In this document: positions 48,862-58,722 of the stretch, piece by piece
Numbering within the stretch: the first letter of the stretch is position 1
Layout of the letters: each line of letters opens with the position of its first letter
NCBI RefSeq assembly: GCF_000006405.1
Contig: NW_003206415.1
Span: 8,836 to 69,150 of the forward strand
Length of the DNA stretch: 60,315 bases
Reading direction: 5' to 3'
DNA from: Perkinsus marinus ATCC 50983
Taxonomy: Eukaryota > Perkinsozoa > Perkinsida > Perkinsidae
Translations under genes and position numbers: made by a program
The notes under the pieces: model-generated
Seen by the model: the letters and a program-made list of their open reading frames with translations, nothing else
Database searches by the model: none
What the model was told of the DNA's origin: nothing

Positions 48862-50571
48862 TCATACTTGTTGTTTTAACTCAGTATTTCGCTCCGTGAG
48901 AGTTCGATTGCGACTCTTCACCGCTTCGTTTACTTCTCGAGTTACTCTAAGTATGCCCTTCAACTCCACCACCTCCTTCTGTAGTGCATTCAGTTGATTC
49001 CTCCGAGTCTCAGCCAGGCGACTAATACTTGACGATTTCTCTGACCCCTCGGGACCACTGCAGTCACCGATGCCATAACGCCCTGGAATAATATGAGGCC
49101 CTACCAGATATAGGATGGTGATGCTCCCCGTTGTTCGCCAGTAGGGCCTGAAAAAGATCCTCTTAACTTCTGTGTGCTTCCAGTTCGCACTCTCGCTGCT
49201 CAAAAGTTTTAGTTGCATCTTCAAGGCTTTCACTTCACGTTTCAATCTCATTATAGTGTTAGCACGGCCTTCGTAGCCTCCAGCTGGCAGCCCTCCAGAG
49301 ATCATCTGCGGGAGGAGAGCCGCCTTCCAACGAGGGGGATTTCTCGCGCTAAAGCCTACTGCCAGCCCTCAGTGACACTAGAACTGTCACTGAGGTCGGG
49401 AGTCGGGACTCACTGATGTACAGTAAGAACTACTCATCAACTACAATTTCAATTTCTCTTATCGGGTCTGTCATGACACAACGAGTTGTCTCCCTGCTGT
49501 GGCCGCAGCCAAGTGTCTCAGTGGTGAGCTGAGGTAATCAATACCGGGTCACCTGGTCCTGATGATGTATTGAAAGTTAACAAATGCAGTGAGCGAAGAC
49601 TCGACAATTAAACCTGCCTCCCACAGGTGCTTTATGGAAATCTACAGAGTGTGGCGCCCAACGAATCCGCCAATCCAGTCTTACTTCATCCGCGATAGTT
49701 TGGTCTCCTATCTCGACAAATAATATTTTCCTCATTCTACTGACTACAATAGAAGATCTATGTTCACATCGTGTGGTGGCGCACCAACCTTGCGCCTTGG
49801 CGGCACTTAGTTCTTGTCGCATTATCTGCATCTCATTCGCCATTTTGATGTATTTCGACTTATAGGCATCAATCTCCACAACATCTCTTCCTTCGTCTTG
49901 CGTTTTCGGCTCATTTTCGATCTCAGTTGTCAACGCCTTCATCTGAGCCTCTTTGGAGTTTAGGCGGACCTAGAGAATCCTTCAACGTCACGTTGTTGGT
50001 ATTCGGCGTTCCATTTTGCAGCTCCGCACTGTGAGAATCATTTCTGTACTACAAGGGATTCCACAGACACGATTCCACGAGTCGTGGGCAACTCCCAAAT
50101 TCGATGAGAAAATTGTCCACGACTCGTCACACGCCACTTAACTTGGAAGGGTGGATCTCTACGTCTTAGCACTTTTCATTGGATCAGTTAGTCAATATAA
50201 TCGACTCGATAACCGGTTAGAAGGGCTCACTGTCAAGTTCCTGTTTCTCTTTATCATTTCGACAAGTCGAATCTTCAGCTCATCCCTAGGCGCTTCGGAT
50301 TCGGCAATGGCTAATCAGAAGTATGCATTTTGTTCTGAAATACCAACTGGTGGCGACCTCACCGAGGCGTTCCTTGAGTGACTCGATCTCGCTTGTGTGA
50401 TGGCGTAGTCGCATCTCCAGCATAGCGCCTGACGAAAGCATCATCGACGTTTGTAAGTGGAGACACTTTTCACATCGTTCGGCTGTAGGGTCGAAGTCCC
50501 CGTCCTTTCCGGCACCCGATGCTCCAGACGATAGTTCTTCCTCTCTACCTGAGTGGAGCCCCGCGAGACAT
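48862..50571 (-). CDS. coiled-coil protein, unknown
   Basis: Minus-strand exons with heptad-like sequence: MSRGAPLR at 50571; GDFDPTAERCEKCLHLQTSM...TSEIESLKERLGE; IAESEAPRDELKIRLVEMIK; MKALTTEIENEPKTQDEGRD...EMQIMRQELSAAKAQG; MRLKREVKALKMQLKLLSSE; then SRLAETRRNQLNALQKEVVE...TERNTELKQQV with the stop near 48862. One CxxC pair (CEKC) is near the N-terminus. Introns are short. A centriolar, cytoskeletal or tethering role would be typical for such proteins but nothing identifies it. Confidence 0.55.
49367..49395. repeat. 11-bp-arm hairpin
   Basis: CCTCAGTGACA, 7-base loop, TGTCACTGAGG; intronic in the coiled-coil gene. Confidence 0.8.
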
Positions 50572-51463
50572 CTTCTGTCCTAGACCGAGAAGCTCAATTT
50601 CATAGCAGTCTTATCGATGGAAAGGTGCACAGAAAATGGGAAGATTTGCGGTATAGAAGGTTCTCTAACCCTCAGTGGAATCCTCCAAAATGTACCCACC
50701 GGTTTCCTCGTTGCTCAAGGGCTCACCACCAGACGTGATGGTATCTCCGGAATGAACGCGAACTCGCTGATTCGTCATGAACAACAGACTCGACTGTTTG
50801 TTAACACATCCGGACTAGAGCTTCTCAGTCTGCTACTATGCCTGGCCTATCGAAGTCGTCTTGGATTAGATGATAGCTGATCACTAATACTGTGCGAGGA
50901 TATTGTATACAGCGTATTGGAATAGCCCTTAATTGGAGAATACGGTTCATGCACGAAGAGCCAACAACACGGGAGAGAGTCTCAGAGACCGGCACCAGTG
51001 TAGTTTGTAAGGCAAAAACTGGTCGGCAGGCCTTGTAGTGAAACGATGAGCCTCCGATACCCCTCTCGCACAGGTAGCTCAAGATCGTGACAGGGACAAC
51101 TTTCGCTGATTATGTGCACAACCGGAATTATTCGCGCAACTCCGATATTTTTACTCGTGTATAATCGTCGACAAATCTCAACTCACCTCATTTTTCGACT
51201 ACAGTAAACATGTCGCCTCCTTCCTCTGGTCCTCCTCATAGCAATCAATGGATGTATTCTATCGGGATATCTGATCAAGACGACAGCCTATTCCCTAGTC
51301 TCACCATCAAACAACGAGTAGTCTCCTTCCGTACTATCAACCCCCTTTACTGAAGTCTCCACAGGTCATCGGATGGGCATGCTGTTTCACCGCGGGTACC
51401 CTCATTACGATCGGCTCCTTCGGTTCATTTACTCTCCTTCTCCTGGGCAGACCGACCAGATTT

Positions 51464-51530
51464 GCACTAGCGTAGTGGATAAGAGTTGCTCGTACAGAAT
51501 CTCCAGCTCACATCAGTTTGAACCATGGGT
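51464..51530 (+). other. tRNA-like relic in direct repeat
   Basis: TAGCGTAGTGGATAAGAG (A-box) and CAGTTTGAACCATGG (B-box-like). Confidence 0.5.
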
Positions 51531-51640
51531 GAAACACTGACAAAATCTTTAAATTTTCGGGAAAAAAACTTAATCTAGTAGTTATCATCATGATGGTATG
51601 GTGTAAGCCTTCAATGTGAAAGCCATTGAGCTTTACTTTG

Positions 51641-51641
<1 letters not shown>

Positions 51642-51680
<39 letters not shown>
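51642..51680 (+). repeat. (ACT)13 microsatellite
   Basis: Thirteen ACT triplets; the partner copy has 21. Confidence 0.97.
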
Positions 51681-52004
51681 GTGACTACCTTTAGTACTAG
51701 ACTCTGGGGGTTAGGTCTGATGACATCGAGTTCACTGCGTTAAGCAACGCTCTACCTATTCGAGACCAGGATCGTTATATACCTTGTAATAGGTACACAC
51801 TGGGTAATGTACTACAGCTGGTATCTACTATGTTTCTAGTAGGGCCACTACGACAAGTGAAGTGCATGTTCCGAAATAACAGAGTCATCGCTGCTGGAAT
51901 GTGAGTGAGGGGTAGCTTTGAGTGAACACTAGGCTAGGTTAGACTGAGAAATAGAGCAGTTTCCGTTGGCAGTTGTCATCATTCTAGGGAATGAAATAGA
52001 TGTC

Positions 52005-52125
52005 AACTTTCCTCAGCTGAGCTTAGGGTTTCCCTCTTGTGGAATTTCACATGCGAACCAGTATGAATTTCTTTCAAAATTTCCTCGGAATTTTCATACT
52101 GTCTCCAACACATGTAGTTGGACCG
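52005..52125 (+). repeat. dispersed repeat D2 copy
   Basis: CTTTCCTCAGCTGAGCTTAG, CGGAATTTTCATACTGTCTC, CAACACATGTAGTTGGAC. Confidence 0.7.
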
Positions 52126-52324
52126 CGGACTGCAGTCATCTGAATTCTCGATCAATTGGGCAACCGTAACTGCTCCTAAGGAAAGAGTCACTTCTAACGA
52201 TTCACCATAGTGTCTGTGCGGTTATTCGACGCAAACGGTGCTGAGACGATGTCCCTCTCGTAACTTGATAACATGTCGGTTTTTGTGAATATGTCAGAGC
52301 TTAGAGCTGATTATGTGTGTTGGG

Positions 52325-52480
52325 AGTAGTATGTGTTGGTGGCAGAGTTATGAAAATTTTGAGGAAATTCTTAGAGTAATCTTTCTGTGCATTTCTTGCT
52401 GAATTCGTGTGAATTTTTCCCTGAGGAAACTCCTGAGCTCAGCTGAGGGAAGCGAACATATATTCATTCAAGCCTGAGAT
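52325..52480 (-). repeat. dispersed repeat D2 copy
   Basis: Reverse copy: GTGTTGGTGGCAGAG, ATGAAAATTTTGAGGAAATT, CTCCTGAGCTCAGCTGAGGG, AGCGAACATATATTCATTC. Confidence 0.7.
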
Positions 52481-53599
52481 AGGATACGAAAGTCGCTCAA
52501 GAGAGGTGTACTCTGGAGTGCACCACATAGGGGAACTTTCTCTTCCATCACCAGGGTGGTGTTACACTACTGGTGCGTGTGCCAATTTGAAGTCCACTGT
52601 CGTCGTCTGCCTAGTTAGACCAGGGTGGACCGCCTTGTCTGTTTTGTTGTTTGTAAAGGGTCATCGATCGTGTTTGTTATTTCAGATACGTCCTAGCACT
52701 ATTCACTACACTTTATACATGTATTCACTCCCCGCATCACCGAGCGTTGATACTCCTTGCGGTCATCATCCAGTTCCTAGCTTTATTCTGGTACGCCTTA
52801 TCGTACATTCCATACGGTCGCCAGATGACCACTAGTGTTACTAGCCATCTCACTCAACGACTCTTGGCTGACTGACCTCACAACAGCACACAATTCGTCA
52901 TTTGTTGCACAGTGTATGATGTTGATACTGTATGGAAATAGTCTACACTGCGAGCGGAGACAGCAGCACACAAGTCGTCATTTGTTGCACAGTGTATGAA
53001 GTTGATATAGAATTCATTTGGAATTATTGTTCAGTTTCTAGTAGGAAATATGTGCTGTGTTTCACTTGTATCAATGCAGTAGGCTTATGGGTTGGTGTTA
53101 ATACTGAATCGCGAGTATACAATCTGGGATGATCTTAACAACTATCTCCTCAGCAACCGAGTGGGAAAAATATCGTCGAAAAAATTATTGTTACCTCAAT
53201 ACCTCTTAAGTTTGATTAAGTCAAGTTACTGAACCTCTCATATTGATACACTCGAATGCAGCGAGTAGCTAGCAACACAAGAGCTGGCGGAATGCGCCAT
53301 GGGTGGCAGTAACACAAAAAGACGGAGAAGTGGTATTCACGCAACGCGGAACATATACTTTCATTTTTATGAAAGTGACCTGGTATATCCAGTGCTGTTT
53401 TCGTAATACAAATACATCGTTGATGAGTGAATTGACAAGAAGTTCATATTAACTTGCTGAAAACTAAATGCGAAAATTTTAGGTATCATCGTAGTAAACG
53501 ATGTAAGCAAAATATGATCCACGTCACTTGGAACGCAGTTTTATTATCGTTGTTCATGTCGGGCTGGCTCAGGGGGGCATTCGAAAGTGTTAAGGAGAA

Positions 53600-54410
53600 G
53601 AGCTCTACTCTCAGAACACGTGTATGTCACTTCTGAGAAAACTTCGTTACCGCAAGTTTCAGGTGTCCCAAGTTCGGGTTGGTGGCCGAGGGTCTGCTAG
53701 CGTGGAAGCAGCGATTGTAAGGTGTTTTCATTATTATCAACGTAGCATGTATGATTTGATAGGAAGCACTGGAGACACGAGCGTCGCAGGTGAGGAATGT
53801 GCAAGCCTTGGTTGCATTGTATAAGGAGTGGCTCGGGGCCATCAAAGAGGTGGGTGGGGGAGAAAGCTGTTGTTATTGTGATATTCACTTTAGGCTGAGG
53901 ATAGCATGACAAGGCTCATACCGGAACAGGAGATCATCACGAGAGCTCCTATGTACATCGAGGATATTCTCAGCGATGGAGCTTTCGGACGCCCAAAACA
54001 ACTTAATTTCACACAAGTCGGAAGATTATCGTGTTGTCTCAGGAAACGTGTTGTTGTTGCTGGTGGTAGGTTTTGTTGAGATCGCGAGCTGTTGAGGAGA
54101 AACTGTGCACGGCTGTGACGGCCACTTCGGGACCGCGAATTCACACTACTATAGCGGTTGGAATAAGTAGGTTTGCTAGACTACTGTACTTGTCAGGTTT
54201 CGCATTTTCAGTGAATAACTGGCCACCATCACAGACAGCACCAAGTCGGTCAGGGTCGTCGTCTACTACCAGTGTCACCGATGGTGTCACCAAGGTCGAA
54301 AGGACTTTGGAAGAATCAGCATCTCGGATGGAGCACGAAGCAGCAGTCCTTCTACATGAGCTTCTATCGCGTAGGTTGGCCGATCTGGTCAATAGAGCTC
54401 CCGAATGAGA
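53600..54410 (+). CDS. candidate multi-exon gene, unknown
   Basis: Plus-strand segments with plausible GT-AG borders: ALVALYKEWLGAIKE (before donor GTGGGTGG near 53849), AEDSMTRLIPEQEIITRAPM...GRPKQLNFTQVGRL (after acceptor TTTAG at about 53894), and VERTLEESASRMEHEAAVLL (near 54290-54370). The start and end were not found. No family recognised. It lies inside the 7-kb unit bounded by the direct repeats. Confidence 0.4.
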
Positions 54411-54589
54411 CCATCGATATGAGTCACGCAGTTGGAGGAACGTATATTCAACTGAGGCTTGAACTATCTGTATATCTATAACTTGTTGGAGAACCTGGGA
54501 GATCCAACTCTTGCGATTGTCCGAAAAATTCCCGATTATAGTGAAGTTGTCCATTGCCGCATTGATTCATCATTACTAGCTAATGGATT

Positions 54590-54735
54590 AGAAGTTTCCT
54601 CAAAATACTATGAAAATTAACTCATGAATTCAGGAAGGAGTGGACAGACACCCATAAGAATCTTTCAAAATCTCTTCAGAGTTTCGTATTGTCACCAACA
54701 CATATATTTGCCCATGTGCATATTTTCCAACACTA
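54590..54735 (+). repeat. dispersed repeat D2 copy, diverged
   Basis: ACTATGAAAATTAACTC at the left and TATTGTCACCAACACATATA, CATGTGCATATTTTCC at the right. Confidence 0.6.
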
Positions 54736-55214
54736 TAGCGCACTGTAACGGCAATCGCAGGGGACCGTGCAGTGGTATCATTATAACATAAACCTAGCGC
54801 TTGAGCTTTGTCTCGTCCGCACGCCTGTGGATTCTCTACAGGTCTACTCTGAGTAGACTACTCAATGGGAAATCGACTTCAGCGAAATCGACTTCAGACA
54901 TGCCGTTGAAATTGATTGTGCTAATGGCACGTTTCGTCGAGATTGATTTTCTATCGAGCGCGCTGGCGAGATTGATCTAAGGCGTATCTTGGCTCGGACG
55001 AGTGCTCGCCCTGCGAACTTGACCTTACTAAACGCAAAACATGCCTTTAAACGGTGTAGTGGACACCGATCCCAAACGCCAAATCTGTTAGGCAAAAAGT
55101 TGAGCTTCAAAAGGGTGACCGTGAGTCAAGTACGATCCATAATCGCCAATCTCACAGCACGGAATGCCTTAACGCCATGAATAATGTCGGAGCACTGCTC
55201 CAAGCACCATAAGA

Positions 55215-55973
55215 CTAAAGATTGGTATACGCACGGAAGATAGGGAACACTTTATCATAGTACATTGTTAGGTCATGTTCATGATAACTGATATGGATCT
55301 CGACATAACTTTCGTAAAGCCAAGATTTGAGGTCTGTGCCATGGACGGTTGCATGGAAAATTATTTTAGAGTGTATTCCGTCGGCCTCACCAACAGCAGA
55401 AATGAACACAAAGGCTCCATTATCAGGACGGATCTTATCTACATAGGCACGAGCTTTCTTCACCGCCTTCGCGTTGACCCGACCAATGGTAGGAATGGTC
55501 ACAGTGGTGAACAGTTGTACGTCAAACTCCAACGTCGCGTTGTCGTTAGTGGTTTCTCCACCGACACGGTTGACTTCTGGTATGCTGAAGGATATGTCGG
55601 CTCCCATGCCCAAAGGGAGAGCGTAGAAGCGGTTAGTATAACCCGACGCCCATATGCCAACATCGTAAGGACGCCAGTTCTTGTCCACGATGACTACGAG
55701 TTGTAGAGTAGAGAAAAAAGGTAGAGGTCCTTGGTCACCGCGAATGAGCACTCCCGAAGACCACTTGTGTTCGACTGTATCATTCAGAATAAACCAACAA
55801 TAATCTTTGCCCGCGAAGTCAGAAACGTCAGGTAAGCAATTGGGGGGTTCCTCAGCGACAACAGGAGCACGGAGGGAACGAAGCTCTGAGCCCTGGCTGG
55901 CGACAACTCCGTCTACCCACAAGGATCGAACGGGGATGGCGAGGAAGATTACAGCAACGTTATAGCTGAACAT
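55215..55973 (-). CDS. secreted protein, unknown function
   Basis: Intronless 252-residue protein with an N-terminal signal-peptide-like segment (MFSYNVAVIFLAIPVRSLWV) and then a soluble chain containing NCLPDVSDFAGKDYCWFI, WRPYDVGIWASGYTNRF, and an end rich in His and Tyr (EIHISYHEHDLTMYYDK). Two cysteines are near the N-terminus, with NDT and NAT glycosylation sequons. The frame is open and the composition ordinary, so I regard it as real. No family recognised; probably lineage-specific and exported. Confidence 0.7.
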   Translation of the reverse strand: MFSYNVAVIFLAIPVRSLWVDGVVASQGSELRSLRAPVVAEEPPNCLPDVSDFAGKDYCWFILNDTVEHKWSSGVLIRGDQGPLPFFSTLQLVVIVDKNWRPYDVGIWASGYTNRFYALPLGMGADISFSIPEVNRVGGETTNDNATLEFDVQLFTTVTIPTIGRVNAKAVKKARAYVDKIRPDNGAFVFISAVGEADGIHSKIIFHATVHGTDLKSWLYESYVEIHISYHEHDLTMYYDKVFPIFRAYTNL

Positions 55974-57610
55974 GGATCGATTACTGGGAAAAATCTTGAC
56001 TGAAAATTGTTAATCACTGTGACTGTCATCACACGGTGAGTAGAGTTCGGCATTATCCACAGGAGCATATCTGACCTCCTAGGATGAAACTCGATGTTTA
56101 CCCCCTATTGGAGGCTCCGAAAGGGGATAATCATTGAGTTCCTCCGATTCCGATTGCAAAGGCTTGCACGGCCAGACCCGGCCAGATTTACGCAACATAG
56201 GAATCAGTCTGTTCCTTCACATCAATTTGCACGCACAACCAACGCCAGACTGGCCGTGAAGACTGCTAGACTGTTCAACCCAACTGGACTGGTCACTGAA
56301 CCCAAAAATAGTTCAACTATTTTAATCAACGATTGTAGTTGATTAGTGCCGTAGCGTACCAGAGGCATGGGAGCATTGGTTACGTGTAAACCGGAGCATA
56401 TCGATGTATGAAGGAGAGTCTCTCGTGGGGACAGCAACAGGGACAAGTCATGCGTGACCGAAGGCTAAGACGAGTGAAAGGGACATTGTCATTCGGGGTC
56501 TCTGTCTACGATGCCTGTACTCAAACTTAAGGCCGGGCTAGTAGTGACCTTTGAATTGCAGAGCTCGCGATCGCGAATTTCAGTCGAATTATTCGACAGA
56601 TGACTCGGTTGTGATTAAGGGTAAGCTTAATAAATGAAGCTCTCATCGGACCAATTACTTTTTGCTTTTGTCATTTCGGGCCTGTGTTAATCACAGTGTG
56701 TTTTCAAATCGAATTTGGCAATTCCGTGAATCCATTGATTTCGAACATCTGTATCTTGTAATTTACCAAGATAGAATTTTGATTTCGAAATTTAAATCGC
56801 GCGAAATATCAATTACTCTTGATATCTCGTTGTATAGTGGTTTGGGTGGTAGCCTAGGTAAGCCCATTAACCGCACTATGTGCGGCAACGACCGAGACCT
56901 GAGTCTGACACCCTGGTGCTGTTGGATTATCCCGATGGCACCTCTCTGCATCATCGTTGCAGCTGGCGGTCGCTCGACTGGCTTACGCGGCTACGAAGGT
57001 CCATTTATGGGGCTAGTTCAAGAACGAATATATTGTGATTTACTGTTAGATGGAAACGAGGCTCGTTTAACGAGCTCAGAGACCTCCTCGTGGTGTTCCT
57101 GGAAACTCAACTATAATGTTTATTGTTGAGGCTAACATCTGAGCATTCGATTGTTTCTTTCCTTTCTGTTTCCTCGTACAATTTGTTATTGCTGCTTTGT
57201 CGGTTTGTTACGTCTCTATGACAGAGACTCTATCTGTCTACTCTACGTCTATCCTTGTTAGTCAGTCCAACTGAATGGTTCCGATTACGTTATTGGTCGG
57301 ACCGATGTATGTTAAGCTATGCACTTGTGTATGTTCCTTTCACTGTTTGTTTGGATTTGCCTTGTGTTGTGGTAGTGGTTGGTTAGTCACCTGTCTGGTG
57401 TACTTATGGATGTGTCCCCGTGTTGGGGGAGTTTGCTCGGTGTTGAACGGGTATGTGGTCGATAGTTGTCGGAATCCATGTGTTGTTGGATGGTCGATCT
57501 CCCCTTAGGGATTATTTGGTTGTGTGGTGGATAAAGGGTACCGTTTCCTTGAATTGCCCTCGTATTTTGTGTACCTCTTTCTTTAGGTTCCTTTTCTTTT
57601 GTTTTAAAAT
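55974..57610. other. spacer, no gene called
   Basis: A 155-residue frame at 56662-57129 begins after a TTG and has no support. GT-rich from about 57170 to 57530. Confidence 0.4.
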
Positions 57611-58208
57611 ATGGATGCACCGTTGTTGATGTCGACGTTTTCAACTTCTCCAGATCTGTGTGGGACCATAGTTGAGACATTAGCTCAACCACCCTTTTCG
57701 GTTGACTCTTTGAGAACGTTGAAGGCAGCGGTTGATGATGCCGAATTGTTGCCAACAATTTGTTGGGAGAAATGGTAGATGCTTGTGCTGTCGCTATGGG
57801 TGCTGTATTGGATAATGATGCCGAACAGCCTCAGGCTGATGATATCGCTGTGAGACTGAGAAGAGCAAGACTCAGAGCTGCATTGATTGCTGATGCTTCT
57901 CGAAAAAAGGATATGGTGAAGGCGAAGTTTTCGTGGATACGACACTCGCGTCACCGGCACAGTTATTTGGTTGTTTACTCAATAATGAACTGGTTCCTTT
58001 TCTGCATGTGGCGATGGTCTTGTCTCGAGATAGAGATTCATTTATTGAATTTAAGGCTTATCCTGAGATCACCGCGTCGGCCAGCAAGTCTGTTATACAG
58101 TTTACTCCAGATGGAAACTTCCTACGGGGAAACCTCCTAATAGTATATGCATATCGGGGAGTACCTCGCAGCATAGTATGCTGCGAGGATTGCTTCGATA
58201 TCAGATAA
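57611..58208 (+). CDS. candidate multi-frame coding region, unknown
   Basis: Three overlapping protein-like stretches in succession: MDAPLLMSTFSTSPDLCGTI...LRTLKAAVDDAELLPT from 57611; DACAVAMGAVLDNDAEQPQA...RLRRARLRAALIADASRKKD from 57781; and TTLASPAQLFGCLLNNELVP...SVIQFTPDGNFLRGN to 58208. Composition is protein-like, but the pieces are in different frames and no clear introns separate them. It lies directly left of the second direct repeat. No family recognised. Confidence 0.35.
58164..58188. repeat. perfect 12-bp-arm hairpin with one-base centre
   Basis: CCTCGCAGCATA, G, TATGCTGCGAGG. Confidence 0.9.
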
Positions 58209-58289
58209 ACACAGTTTTGGTAAAGCACAGTTGTTTGATCGACGTTATCGTCAGCGAATGATGTTATGCATGTCGTATGTTTGGAAGTA

Positions 58290-58658
58290 TGATCACGACG
58301 ACAGCCTATTCCCTAGTCTCACCATCGAACAACGAGTAGTCTCCTTCCGTACTATCAACCCCCTTTACTGAAGTCTCCACAGGTCATCGGATGGGCATGC
58401 TGTTTCACCGCGGGTACCCTCATTACGATCGGCTCCTTCGGTTCATTTACTCTCCTTCTCCTGGGCAGACCGACCAGATTTGCACTAGCGTAGTGGATAA
58501 GAGTTGCTCGTACAGAATCTCCAGCTCACATCAGTTTGAACCATGGGTGAAACACTGACAAAATTTTTAAATTTTCGGGAAAAAAACTTAATCTAGTAGT
58601 TATCATCATGATGGTATGGTGTAAGCCTTCAATGTGAAAGCCATTGAGCTTTACTTTG

Positions 58659-58722
<64 letters not shown>

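Larger units (their letters stand above)
51272..53275 (+). repeat. 2-kb direct repeat, copy 1
   Basis: Near-identical to 58290-60315. Starts at TGATCA and remains matched to the window end. Differences include 13 versus 21 ACT triplets and two single-base gaps. Contains a tRNA-like relic and two D2 copies. No coding gene recognised inside. Could be a segmental duplication, a long terminal repeat pair, or an assembly duplication. Confidence 0.92.

Noticed and set aside
48862-48899. Plus-strand frames over the coiled-coil gene (48648-48899, 50151-50381, 50617-50880)
   Set aside because: Shadows of the minus-strand coiled-coil exons.
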